DNA of 64,000 nucleotides, from assembly GCF_030014955.1 (NCBI RefSeq), contig NZ_JAGRPV010000001.1:3286001-3350000 (forward strand), read 5' to 3'. How positions within the stretch are numbered: position 1 is the stretch's first letter; every line of letters begins with the position of its first letter. Of the stretch, positions 1-8,206 are shown one piece after another. Origin of the DNA: Cohnella hashimotonis. GTDB lineage: Bacteria; Bacillota; Bacilli; Paenibacillales; Paenibacillaceae. The notes under the pieces were generated by a model, which saw only the letters and a list, made by a program, of their open reading frames with translations, was not told the DNA's origin and ran no database searches. Both the position numbers and the translations under genes were made by a program.

Positions 1-800
1 AAGAAAAAGACGAGAATGACCGGGACGACCGCCAGGCTGCAGGCCGCCATCAGCTGCGCCGTCGTAATCGAACCGATGGTTGCGCCGCCTGCTTCGCCAG
101 GGGACAATGCATACAATCCGAGCGCCAGGGTAAAGCTTTTTTCCTTGCTTAAATAAATCAACGGCCCCATAAAATCGTTCCAGGTCGACATGAATACGCC
201 GATGGCCACAACCGTCAGTCCCGGCCTGCACAGCGGCATGGAAATGCGCCAAAAAATATGCCAGAGATTCGCGCCGTCGATTTTGGCGGCCTCGTCGAAA
301 TCGTGGGGAAGCGTCGCGAAAAACTGCCGGAGCAAAAAAATGTTGAACGCTCCGCCGCCAAAAAAAGTCGGCACGATCAGCGGGAGCAGCGTATTGGTCC
401 AATTCAGCTTGCTGAACAGCACGTAAACCGGAATCATCGTCACCGCGCCCGGCAGCATCATCGTCGCGAGTACGATGCCGAATATGAGATTGCGATAGGG
501 AAACCGCAACCGGGCGAATCCGAATGCGCAAAAAGCGGCCGACAGCGTGCCCCCGACAACACTGAAAAAGACGACGATGCCGGTGTTGCCGATATAAGAA
601 AGAAATGGCTTGATGGTCCAAATTTCCGAATACGCTTCTGCCGTGAATTGCGTCGGAAAGACGACCGGCGGAACCTTATATAGATCGTCGAGTCCCATAA
701 AGCTGCGGGCGACCATCCAGATCAGCGGAAACAGAAAAACGACCGCGCTTCCCAGCAGCAAGGCATACAGCACCAACGAAGATTTAACGGGCAATCTCAT
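1..800 (-). CDS. Carbohydrate ABC transporter permease, MalG type (3' end cut by window)
   Basis: Inner-membrane subunit of a binding-protein-dependent sugar importer (CUT1 family). About 266 residues are visible and the C-terminus lies beyond base 1. The reading frame starts with MRLPVKSS at 800 and has several hydrophobic segments. The EAA loop that contacts the ATPase is present (DFDEAAKIDGA, near residue 170). The ATG follows directly on the TAG stop of the MalF-type permease (stop 801-803), so the two are surely co-transcribed and probably translationally coupled. Gene order binding protein, MalF-type, MalG-type is normal for this family. No ATPase gene is visible, so a shared MsmX-like ATPase is likely (inference). 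The substrate cannot be read from the sequence. Confidence 0.9.
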   Translation of the reverse strand, partial: MRLPVKSSLVLYALLLGSAVVFLFPLIWMVARSFMGLDDLYKVPPVVFPTQFTAEAYSEIWTIKPFLSYIGNTGIVVFFSVVGGTLSAAFCAFGFARLRFPYRNLIFGIVLATMMLPGAVTMIPVYVLFSKLNWTNTLLPLIVPTFFGGGAFNIFLLRQFFATLPHDFDEAAKIDGANLWHIFWRISMPLCRPGLTVVAIGVFMSTWNDFMGPLIYLSKEKSFTLALGLYALSPGEAGGATIGSITTAQLMAACSLAVVPVILVFF

Positions 801-1691
801 CTATCTGACCTCTCCTTCGTAATGGACCCAGGATCGGCTCGTTCTAAAGATGAATGCCGTCAGCAGCAGCACGATAACGAACAGCACCCATGCCAGCGAC
901 GAAGCATATCCCATCTCCAGCGTGCGAAACGCCTTCTTGTAAATCATCACCATGAGAAAGTTGCTTGCGTTGAGCGGCCCGCCCGCCGTCGTCGCCATGA
1001 CTTGGCCGAACACCTGGAACGAGCCGATAAAGCCCATGATCAAATTAAAAAAGATGACCGGCGTAATCATCGGAATCGTGATGGTCCAGAAGCGCCGCAT
1101 CCGGGATGCGCCGTCCACGATCGCCGCTTCGTACAGCGGAGCGGGAATGCCCTGGAAGCCGGCCAGCCAGATAATCATCGATCCGCCCGCCTGCCACAGC
1201 CCCATAATGATGAGCGAAGGCATAACCGATTCCGGATGCGAGAACCAGCTGTACGGCGGCAATCCGACCATATCCAGCAACTTGTTCGCGAAGCCGTAAG
1301 TCGGGCTGTACAGCTGCTTCCACAATATGCCCAACGCCACGACCGGAACGACGACCGGCAAATAAAAGATCGTCCGGAACAAGCCGATGCCGGGCAGATT
1401 GCGATGAAGCAGCAGCGCCAGCAGAAAACCGATCAGGAGAGATGCAGGCACGGAAATGCCGGTAAAAATGCCGGTAATCTTTAAAGATTGCCAGAACTCC
1501 GGATCATGCAGCAATTTGTCGTAGTTGTCCGTGCCGACCCACTGCGGCGACTTGATAATATTGAATTTCGTAAAGCTGTAGTACAGAGACTGCAGTACGG
1601 GCCAAGCGGTGAACAGCAGTATGCCGACCGTCACGGGCGAAGTGAACAAATAGCCGGCGATCGCTTCGCGCACTTTTTTTGTGGATCTCAT
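801..1691 (-). CDS. Carbohydrate ABC transporter permease, MalF type
   Basis: Membrane subunit of the same CUT1 sugar importer, 296 residues, a normal length for MalF-like permeases without the long periplasmic insertion. Hydrophobic segments begin near residue 15 (GYLFTSPVTVGILLF) and the EAA motif LYEAAIVDGA lies near residue 190. It lies 84 bases downstream of the binding-protein gene and abuts the next permease with no gap. It is likely controlled from the promoter and LacI-type operator upstream of the binding protein. Confidence 0.93.
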   Translation of the reverse strand: MRSTKKVREAIAGYLFTSPVTVGILLFTAWPVLQSLYYSFTKFNIIKSPQWVGTDNYDKLLHDPEFWQSLKITGIFTGISVPASLLIGFLLALLLHRNLPGIGLFRTIFYLPVVVPVVALGILWKQLYSPTYGFANKLLDMVGLPPYSWFSHPESVMPSLIIMGLWQAGGSMIIWLAGFQGIPAPLYEAAIVDGASRMRRFWTITIPMITPVIFFNLIMGFIGSFQVFGQVMATTAGGPLNASNFLMVMIYKKAFRTLEMGYASSLAWVLFVIVLLLTAFIFRTSRSWVHYEGEVR

Positions 1692-1775
1692 GTAGCTCTT
1701 CCCCTTTCCGCGTTCGGGCGGAGGAACTCCTGCTTGCCCCCCCCGCCCCGAAACTCCTGCTGCGCTGCCCTTCGG

Positions 1776-3140
1776 TTATTTCCAAGCCTTGTTAATGCGT
1801 TCTTCCCATTCCTTAAGCGCATCCTCCAACGGCAGCTTGCCCAGCAAATACTTGTTCATCGCGTCCTCGTAGCCGGCGTTCGATTCGTTGATCAGCGATA
1901 CGGGGAGCTTCGCGCTCAAAATCGGAAGAATGTCGGCTTCAGGCTCGATCGTATACGACTCGACGTTCTTGCCCGCCACCGGACTGTTCCGCCATACGTC
2001 GTCGCCGGCCAGCGATTTGAGGACCGGAACCGAGTTGCCTGCCGAGTTAAAGGCCTTCTGGCCGGCCTCCGTCAGGAACATCGATACGAAAGCGCCCGCT
2101 TCATCCTTGTTTTTCGACTTCGAGCTGACGCTGTAGCCGCTCGTGCCGCCGCCGACCGCATGAACGGAAGGCAAGCGCGGGAAAGGTACGACATCCCATT
2201 CGAACCCTTTGGCTTTGGAGACGTCGTTGATGGAAGAGGCGACGGACTTCACCGCGAAGTAAAAGGCGACCTTGCCGGCCATGAACATGTCTTCCGGATA
2301 TTGGCCGTTCGGGTCGAGCGCATAACCGTCCTTGGACAAATCCCACAGATCCTTTAATCCTTGGCCTACAAGCGGATCGGAAGCGACCTTTACCTTGCTG
2401 CCCGCTTCGTCGATCAGCTTGCCGCCGCGGCCCAGCGCGAACGGCGTCCATACCGCCCACCAGTGAATGTTGGAGTTGACCGCCCATTGCGTCGTCGTGC
2501 CCGAGGCATCCTTCTTCGTCAGCTTCTTGGCATAGTCCATGAACGTATCCCAGCTCCAGTCGTTTGACGGCAGCGGCAATCCGGCTTCCTTAAGCAGTGA
2601 CGTATTGACCAGCGTGACGACATGCGCGTAATCCCGCGGGACCATGTACGTTTGGCCGTCTACTTTTCCCAGGTCGAGCATGCTGGGGTAAACGTCGGCG
2701 ACGTCAACGCCATTCGGCTCGAAATACGCGTCGAGCGGAGCAAGGATGCCAAGATCCTGATACTCTCTTACCGAGGTATCCGGCAGCCAGAATACGTCCG
2801 GCAATTCGTTCGCCGCCGCCTGCGCGAGCACCTTCGCGTGCGGGTCCCCGACCATCTTCTCGACTTTGACCGTCACGTAAGGATATTTTTCTTTGAACGC
2901 GCTTACAACGGCTTCCACATTTTCAGACTCACCCGGCCATTCGGGTACGCCTACGCGAAGTTCGACCGGGTCATGCGACTTGCTTGCGTCCGATTGAACC
3001 GCTGCGCCGTTTCCGGTCACGCCGTTTGTATTCGTTTTCAAATTGTTGCTGTCCGAATTCCCCGCACATGCGGCACTCATCAGCATCGAACCGATCATGA
3101 CCGTCGCCAATAATACTGTTTTCATTTTGCCTGCTTTCAT
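1776..3140 (-). CDS. Extracellular sugar-binding lipoprotein (SBP family 1)
   Basis: Substrate-binding component of the sugar importer, 454 residues, anchored outside the membrane as a lipoprotein. The signal peptide ends in a lipobox, SMLMSAAC, with the lipidated cysteine at residue 25. It is followed by an Asn/Ser-rich linker and a family 1 solute-binding fold (EAVVSAFKEKYPYVTVKVE, then a LPDVFWL segment). AGGAGG lies 8 bases before the ATG. It is the first gene of the operon; the promoter at 3308-3336 and the palindrome at 3288-3299 lie just upstream. The ligand is unknown; the linked sialidase-like protein suggests an oligosaccharide released outside the cell (inference). Confidence 0.93.
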   Translation of the reverse strand: MKAGKMKTVLLATVMIGSMLMSAACAGNSDSNNLKTNTNGVTGNGAAVQSDASKSHDPVELRVGVPEWPGESENVEAVVSAFKEKYPYVTVKVEKMVGDPHAKVLAQAAANELPDVFWLPDTSVREYQDLGILAPLDAYFEPNGVDVADVYPSMLDLGKVDGQTYMVPRDYAHVVTLVNTSLLKEAGLPLPSNDWSWDTFMDYAKKLTKKDASGTTTQWAVNSNIHWWAVWTPFALGRGGKLIDEAGSKVKVASDPLVGQGLKDLWDLSKDGYALDPNGQYPEDMFMAGKVAFYFAVKSVASSINDVSKAKGFEWDVVPFPRLPSVHAVGGGTSGYSVSSKSKNKDEAGAFVSMFLTEAGQKAFNSAGNSVPVLKSLAGDDVWRNSPVAGKNVESYTIEPEADILPILSAKLPVSLINESNAGYEDAMNKYLLGKLPLEDALKEWEERINKAWK

Positions 3141-3287
3141 TCGGTTAACCTCCTCGATTGTTCAGCTCGATTGAGATGACGTCTGACGATTGCAACTGCA
3201 TTTAAAGCGGCTGCGGTTCGTGCCAGGCTTTCCTCCTTTTGTTTGCTTCCCCCTGTTTGATTGGTCAACGCTTAAGTAAAACAAATA

Positions 3288-3299
3288 TAAAACGTTTTA
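3288..3299. promoter_or_regulatory. Putative LacI-type operator upstream of the sugar importer
   Basis: Perfect 12-base palindrome TAAAACGTTTTA with a central CG, as LacI-family operators have. It begins 9 bases downstream of the -10 box of the importer promoter, over the expected transcript start. A near-identical site lies at 7178-7189. The lacI-type gene lies between the two. Binding by that repressor is inferred. Confidence 0.65.
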
Positions 3300-3307
3300 C
3301 TTTAACA

Positions 3308-3336
3308 ATTTTATCCCCGGTCATTTAAATTGTCAA
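3308..3336 (-). promoter_or_regulatory. Sigma-A promoter of the sugar importer operon
   Basis: On the minus strand, TTGACA (3331-3336), 17-base spacer, TAAAAT (3308-3313). Near-consensus boxes and ideal spacing, 168 bases upstream of the binding-protein start. Confidence 0.7.
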
Positions 3337-3360
3337 TGCTAAAAACGACAGAGCTTAAGT

Positions 3361-3420
3361 AAAAAAAACAGCCTCCGTTCGGAAATTTCCCGGGCGATCG
3401 GGACATTCCGAACGAGGCTG
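3361..3420 (-). terminator. Rho-independent terminator of the lacI-type gene
   Basis: On the minus strand, starting 4 bases after the stop at 3425, the arms AGCCTCGTTCGGAA and TTCCGAACGGAGGCT pair with one bulged base, followed by eight T. A 12-base direct repeat, GCTTAAGTAAAA, occurs at 3270-3281 and at 3353-3364, the second copy overlapping the T run. Confidence 0.8.
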
Positions 3421-3424
3421 CTTA

Positions 3425-4432
3425 TTATCTGACTGGGACGAACGTGTTGCGGACGATGAGCTGCGCATCGATGACGATGTTTTCCGGCTCTACGCGACGG
3501 GTGTGGCCAATACGCTTGATCAGCAGACGCGCGGATTCCTTCGCGATCGTATTCGTCGGGATATGAATGGCCGAGATGCCGTAACTCTCCGCGAGCGGGC
3601 TGTCGTCGAACGTAATGATCGCTTTATCCCGATGGTCCAGTCCATGCTCTTTGAGCGATTCGAGCATGCCGATCGCGAGCAGGTTGGAACCGGCAATCAG
3701 GGCTGTCGGCGGTTCCTTCAGGCTAAGAAAATGCGTCATGGCCGCTTTGCCGCTCTGGATATCGCCGTTGCCGATCGATACATAGGATTCGTCGTAGGAA
3801 ATATTGTGGCTGAGCAAGGCCTGGCGATAGCCCGAGTGACGGTCGCTGCTGACGAGGAATTCGATCGGTCCCGGGGAGGAAAAGGAAATCCGCGTATGGC
3901 CGGCTTTAATGAGCGATACGGTCGCCTGGTAGGCGGCATCCACGTTGTCTACGTCTACCCAGCTGCAGTAGACGCCTTCGGGCGGTCTGCTCATCAGGAC
4001 ATAAGGAAAATTAAGATCGTTGAGCGCCCGGAAGGTCGTCACGTCGTTAAGCGGCAGGAAAAACACAAGTCCGCGTACGATCCCGCTGCGAACGAGGTCG
4101 AGCACCTTGGTGCCGCCAAGCCCTTCCTCCCAGTCGAGCAGCATATTATACTTCTTTTCGTTGGCCACCTCGCCGATGCCGCCCAGGATGTCCATACCGA
4201 CAAACGGCAAGAACTCGGTACCGGGCTTCGGGATGATAATGCCGATCGTATTTATTTTATTGCTCGTAACCAAGCCTTTCGCAAGCGCATTCGGCTTATA
4301 ATTGAGCCTTTCGGCCGTCTCGATAATTTTGGCGCGGGTTTCTTCGGACAAGCTTCCTTTGCCGTTGAGCGCCAGAGAAGCGGCCGCGATCGATACGCCT
4401 GCCTCCTTGGCGACATCCTTGATAGTAGCCAA
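3425..4432 (-). CDS. LacI-family transcriptional repressor
   Basis: DNA-binding regulator, 335 residues. The N-terminus ATIKDVAKEAGVSIAAASLA is the classic LacI/GalR helix-turn-helix, followed by the hinge helix (YKPNALAKGL) and a periplasmic-binding-like sensor domain. The start is a TTG at 4432 with AGGAG 8 bases upstream; it gives the canonical LacI N-terminus, so no ATG is needed. The gene lies between a sugar importer and a secreted glycan-acting protein, both preceded by matching TAAAACGTTTYA palindromes, so it probably represses both and is released by a sugar. The effector is unknown. Confidence 0.93.
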   Translation of the reverse strand: MATIKDVAKEAGVSIAAASLALNGKGSLSEETRAKIIETAERLNYKPNALAKGLVTSNKINTIGIIIPKPGTEFLPFVGMDILGGIGEVANEKKYNMLLDWEEGLGGTKVLDLVRSGIVRGLVFFLPLNDVTTFRALNDLNFPYVLMSRPPEGVYCSWVDVDNVDAAYQATVSLIKAGHTRISFSSPGPIEFLVSSDRHSGYRQALLSHNISYDESYVSIGNGDIQSGKAAMTHFLSLKEPPTALIAGSNLLAIGMLESLKEHGLDHRDKAIITFDDSPLAESYGISAIHIPTNTIAKESARLLIKRIGHTRRVEPENIVIDAQLIVRNTFVPVR

Positions 4433-4485
4433 ATAAACAACTCCTAAATCGTTTAATTAATAAAATGAACATAACACAGCGCAAG

Positions 4486-4529
4486 TAAAAGGCGCAAGAG
4501 CGAAGAAACTTCTCCCGCCCTTGCGCCTT
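4486..4529 (-). terminator. Terminator of the sialidase-like gene
   Basis: Arms AAGGCGCAAG (4489-4498) and CTTGCGCCTT (4520-4529) pair perfectly. On the minus strand TTTTACTT follows. It lies 15 bases after the stop codon at 4544. Confidence 0.7.
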
Positions 4530-4543
4530 CATCCCTTTAATCT

Positions 4544-7156
4544 TTAGCTAAGCTGATAGTGGTAAATTTCGATCTCCGACAATTGAAGACGATAGCTGCC
4601 GGGATCGTCGACGGTCGGCGTTCCGAGCTTCGTCACGAGTATGCGAACATGGCGGGCAGTTACCGGCGTGAAATTGTACTCCTTGGGAAAGCCGACGGGA
4701 TTGCCCTGATTCGCGATCGTTGCGACCGTTCCGTAGCTCCCCCCGTCCGGCGCCGTCTGAATCGTGAAGTCGACGGGAAAGTTCGGCGATCCTCCCCCTA
4801 CTGCCTCTGTAAATAGCCTCGGAAACAGCTTCACCTTGTCCACGGTCTGATCCGAACCGAGATCGATGTCGACCCAAACCGGCGAGGCGGAAATATTGGC
4901 AGCGCTATACGGGCTTGTCGTGTAACCGGCCGAACCGAATACCGGCGTCTCTATGCCATCCGTCAACCGCGACACGTCCCAATCGGCAATGACCAGCGAG
5001 TCGTTCGACGACACCGTCTTGAACCTGGCCAGATTGGGAATGTTGGATGCGCCCAGATTCGTGGACCCTCCCGGAACCTTCTGTGTCGTCCATGCGATAT
5101 TATCGAACGAAACACTGCTTTTGACATTGGTGAGACTGACATATCCGCTTCCGAATACCGTATTCGGATCGTTCCAATCGATCTGCGGGCTTGCCACATT
5201 GCCGACGAACACCTGGATGTTGCCGCCATGCTTCATCACCTTCAAATGGACAAAGCCGGTCGTCGGATTCGTCCCCGTCGTGACTGGCTTCACGACCACC
5301 TTATTTTCAGTTCCGCCTTTATATAAAGAGACATTCCCGCTCGACTCCAGCAAGACCAGATAGCCGCTGTCAAAATAAGCGTCCGTGGGAAGCGTCTTTG
5401 CGAAGCTGAGCCCGGTCCAATTACCGGAGGTGCCGGCGTTTATTTTCACATCCGCCTCGATCACGCCATTGCCGAGCACCAGATTGTTCAGCGTGCTTGA
5501 ACCGGGGTCCGCCGCAGCATTCGTTTGATTGTAAGTTCCGCCCGACACGGCCCAGGTCCCCGAATTCACGGTCCAATTGCCTGCGCCGGAAGCGAAGTCG
5601 TCACTGAAGTTGTTGATGGCCGCGACATTATCGAATGTCGCGCTGGCCAGCCGCGTTACCACGCCGAAATAACCGCTGTCATAATAAAGTCCGTTATCCG
5701 TCCAGTCGATTAGCGGCGAAGCGCTGCCGTTCGTGAACACTTTGATATTGCCTCCGCTCTTCACGACCTTCAGATGAACGGAGCCGGCAGTCGGATCCAG
5801 GCCGCTAGCCGTTTCTCCCGTGACCTGCCCCGTTCCGGCTTTGAACAGGGCCATGTTGCCGTTCGCTCTTATAAACACAAGATATCCGCTTTGTGTGAAA
5901 TTATCGTTCTCCTTGATCTTTCCGATATGGAGCCCCGCCCATTCTCCGGGATCGGCTGCAGCCGTAATGCGCACGTCGGCATCGTAGATGGCGTTGCCGA
6001 ATACGGTTTCGGACACTCCTGCATAGGCTGTGTCTGTGGTAAGGCTGCTTTGCGTATATGCGCCTCCCGATACCGACCAACTTCCTTGGTAGGCCGTCCA
6101 TTTACCGGCGCCGCCGGAGAAATTATCGCTAAAGGAGCCGCTCGTTTTTAAACTCATCGTGATCGGAGTCAACCGCGTATTCCAGTTCAACGTGGCGCCG
6201 AATGAACCGTAAGCGTAGCTCAGGAACGGGGAATCGGTCGCTTTAATATGGCCCAGGGCATCTCCGCTGAGTCCAGCGTTGCTCGCTCTGGCATAATGAT
6301 CGCCGTCCATATAATATTCCTTTGTAAAATCGAAGCCGTTGGACGAGCTGTAAACTTCGACATAAGACACGTCCGAGCCCCAATTGTTGGTCTGCACGCC
6401 GATGAACTTGTCGAGCGCTTCGACGTATTTGACGTCCGTAGCATCCTCAAAGGACGATTTATTGATGCCTGCGCCATGAAACGTCAGACTTCCGGGCCAG
6501 TTCGCATTGGCGGTCGACGCGGTAGCTACCCGCATCTGGTTCATATTGTTGTCGATCCAGCTGTAGTAGATATAGAGCGTGGAGCCTTTGACGACAAATG
6601 AAGGCTGACCTGCGCCATAAACGAGCGGGCTGCCGTCATAGACGATAAAAGGCTGCGGATTGCCCCCCCAGCCAGTGCCGTTCCACTTCTCCCATGTCCC
6701 CGTCGGGCTCGTGGACCGCGCGACGAAGATCTGGTTGTTCGTGCCTCCGCGGTTGGTCGTCGACGTATAAGCGATATAATAATAGCCGCCGAACTTGATG
6801 ACGCCCGGATCGCAAGTCGAGAGCGCATCCATCGAACCGGCCGTCGGCGGCAGTACGATCTGATTGCTCCCCCACGTCACCCCGCCGTCCGTGGACCGCT
6901 GGTAACGGATGTAATCGTAAGGCAATGGACTGCCTCCTTCGGAGCAAGCCCACATGTCGATGCTGCCGTCGCTATTCACGATAAAAGAAGGACCGTAACG
7001 ATATCCGCCGATCGTCGCTCCGCTGTATATATCCCAACCGGGAGAGCCAACGACCGCAAGCTGCTGCGTAGTTGACGAAACGGCGCTTGCGGTTATTGGC
7101 AAGCATAATAATAAAAGCAGAATTGCAGGAACAAACGAGAGCCATTTCGTTTTCAT
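4544..7156 (-). CDS. Secreted sialidase/GH43-like protein with two LamG-like modules and an F5/8 type C module
   Basis: 870 residues. Signal peptide 1-25 (hydrophobic core to ITASA). Residues about 30-340 form a predicted beta-propeller-like domain with an Asp-box (STDGGVTW, 88-95) and strands such as YYIAYTSTTNRGG, as in sialidase or GH43-like enzymes. Two related modules of about 180 residues follow, each opening with a FSDxFxxGAGxWT motif (near 350 and 525), resembling concanavalin/LamG-like glycan-binding folds. The C-terminal about 135 residues look like a discoidin (F5/8 type C) module. An in-frame TTG at 7171 is part of the GGAGGG ribosome-binding site; the ATG at 7156 is the real start. 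It probably binds and cleaves an outside polysaccharide. The catalytic residues are not certain to me. Confidence 0.88.
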   Translation of the reverse strand: MKTKWLSFVPAILLLLLCLPITASAVSSTTQQLAVVGSPGWDIYSGATIGGYRYGPSFIVNSDGSIDMWACSEGGSPLPYDYIRYQRSTDGGVTWGSNQIVLPPTAGSMDALSTCDPGVIKFGGYYYIAYTSTTNRGGTNNQIFVARSTSPTGTWEKWNGTGWGGNPQPFIVYDGSPLVYGAGQPSFVVKGSTLYIYYSWIDNNMNQMRVATASTANANWPGSLTFHGAGINKSSFEDATDVKYVEALDKFIGVQTNNWGSDVSYVEVYSSSNGFDFTKEYYMDGDHYARASNAGLSGDALGHIKATDSPFLSYAYGSFGATLNWNTRLTPITMSLKTSGSFSDNFSGGAGKWTAYQGSWSVSGGAYTQSSLTTDTAYAGVSETVFGNAIYDADVRITAAADPGEWAGLHIGKIKENDNFTQSGYLVFIRANGNMALFKAGTGQVTGETASGLDPTAGSVHLKVVKSGGNIKVFTNGSASPLIDWTDNGLYYDSGYFGVVTRLASATFDNVAAINNFSDDFASGAGNWTVNSGTWAVSGGTYNQTNAAADPGSSTLNNLVLGNGVIEADVKINAGTSGNWTGLSFAKTLPTDAYFDSGYLVLLESSGNVSLYKGGTENKVVVKPVTTGTNPTTGFVHLKVMKHGGNIQVFVGNVASPQIDWNDPNTVFGSGYVSLTNVKSSVSFDNIAWTTQKVPGGSTNLGASNIPNLARFKTVSSNDSLVIADWDVSRLTDGIETPVFGSAGYTTSPYSAANISASPVWVDIDLGSDQTVDKVKLFPRLFTEAVGGGSPNFPVDFTIQTAPDGGSYGTVATIANQGNPVGFPKEYNFTPVTARHVRILVTKLGTPTVDDPGSYRLQLSEIEIYHYQLS

Positions 7157-7177
7157 AAAAAATCCCTCCAATTTTAG

Positions 7178-7189
7178 TGAAACGTTTTA
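7178..7189. promoter_or_regulatory. Putative LacI-type operator upstream of the sialidase-like gene
   Basis: Minus-strand reading TAAAACGTTTCA, with the 8-base core AAACGTTT fully palindromic. It differs by one base from the site at 3288-3299 and has the same position, just downstream of a -10 box and before the ribosome-binding site. Confidence 0.6.
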
Positions 7190-7201
7190 TTCTGCTGTTT
7201 A

Positions 7202-7230
7202 ATCATAATGTAAGCGCATTACTTTGACAA
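7202..7230 (-). promoter_or_regulatory. Sigma-A promoter of the sialidase-like gene, with a cre-like spacer
   Basis: Minus strand: TTGTCA (7225-7230), 17-base spacer, TATGAT (7202-7207). The spacer holds GTAATGCGCTTAC, an imperfect palindrome close to a CcpA cre site (TGTAAGCGCATTAC on the plus strand; the last two bases deviate). This would fit catabolite repression added to LacI control (inference). Confidence 0.6.
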
Positions 7231-7612
7231 GAGGGAACTCCGAGTCTCATGTCCAATATAGCGTTACTTCGATGGATCGCGGCAGCTTTCAAGCTCATGT
7301 AACGCTGGATAGCGTTACTTCGATGGATCACGGCAGCTATCGAGCTCATGTAACGCTGGATATGCAGCGTTCCTGCAATGGATTATGGCCACATTTGAGC
7401 CCCGTTACTTTATAGAGTTACAACGTGGAACGGGACGCAAACGCGAGCCATACAGATTAGCGCTGTATACCCTCATCGGGTAACCTTCCGAATCAAGCAT
7501 CCGCCGTTGCGGCCGCAAAAAAAAGAGCAGCTCCCCCGGTCGACGACTCGACCTCGGGAAACAAGCCCCTTCAAGCGCTAAGATATGTGTCCGCTCGGCG
7601 TATCTAAGCTTT
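7231..7612. other. Intergenic region between the sialidase-like promoter and the YdeI-type gene
   Basis: 382 bases without a convincing gene. The left part holds the 51-bp tandem array (7261 on). On the minus strand at about 7517-7558 a hairpin (GGTCGA, loop GTCG, TCGACC, with flanking C/G pairs) is followed eight bases later by a run of eight T; this may be a weak terminator for the gene ending at 7613. Short open frames here lack ribosome-binding sites and family resemblance. Confidence 0.5.
7261..7412. repeat. 51-bp tandem repeat of stem-loop units (two good copies, one decayed)
   Basis: Copies start at 7261 and 7312, with a decayed third from about 7363. Each unit begins with GCGTTAC and ends with GTAACGC, able to form a 7-bp outer stem, with an inner AGCT-n4-AGCT whose loop differs between copies (ttca, atcg) while the stem is kept. 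The period of 51 keeps a reading frame open, but there is no ribosome-binding site. Confidence 0.75.
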
Positions 7613-8206
7613 CTAATCGTCCAACCCTTTCCCTTCAAGGATTTTAGGTTTGTATTTCTCCACCCTGGCCTCTCTCGTTTTAGCCTGCTTCGGTTGAGAA
7701 AAATGAAGCAGGTAAGCTCTTTGGCGGCCTGGCGTTAACGCTTCGAATGCCTTCCTCAAAGCCGGGTTGCCATCGAATTCGCGTTGAAGCTCCTCGGCGA
7801 CGGCGAATTCGGTATTCTTTTTAAATACCACTTCTTGTCCCGACTTTTCTACGTTGATCGCATCTTGAATGTAGTCTTTTAATATCGCGGCACACTCCAC
7901 GATCTCCTGGACGTTCGTAAACCGAATCTGGCGTCCGGCTTGTACGTTTTCCGTCTGTTGGATCAGGATCCCGTTCGGATCCTTCAGCAATGCGCCTTTA
8001 TGGAACAGTAGCGCGCAGTATTCCTTAAATCCATGGATCAGCACGACGTTTTTACTTTGAAACGTGTAGCAAGGATGCATCCATTTGAAATCCTCGGTTA
8101 ATCCGCAGTCCATGACGATCTCTCGCAATTCCTCGTATTCGGCCTTCCAACGTTTGGACTTGTTGAAAAACGCTTCGGCTTTCGGATGCGTTAGACGGTT
8201 GGTCAT
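7613..8206 (-). CDS. YdeI/OmdA-family protein (DUF1801 domain)
   Basis: 197 residues. Residues about 15-120 match the DUF1801 fold (ELREIVMDCGLTEDFKWMHPCYTF, then a conserved ALLFHKGALLKDP). Residues about 135-195 match the YdeI/OmdA C-terminal helical part (ALTPGRQRAYLLHFSQPKQAKTR). Members are cytoplasmic and their function is poorly known; a link to resistance against peptides or stress has been suggested for some relatives. It appears monocistronic, between two tandem arrays. Confidence 0.85.
   Translation of the reverse strand: MTNRLTHPKAEAFFNKSKRWKAEYEELREIVMDCGLTEDFKWMHPCYTFQSKNVVLIHGFKEYCALLFHKGALLKDPNGILIQQTENVQAGRQIRFTNVQEIVECAAILKDYIQDAINVEKSGQEVVFKKNTEFAVAEELQREFDGNPALRKAFEALTPGRQRAYLLHFSQPKQAKTREARVEKYKPKILEGKGLDD

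Noticed and set aside
7224..7638. Two small open frames near the 51-bp units
   Set aside because: No ribosome-binding site; their coding content is explained by the repeat period and GC-rich background.
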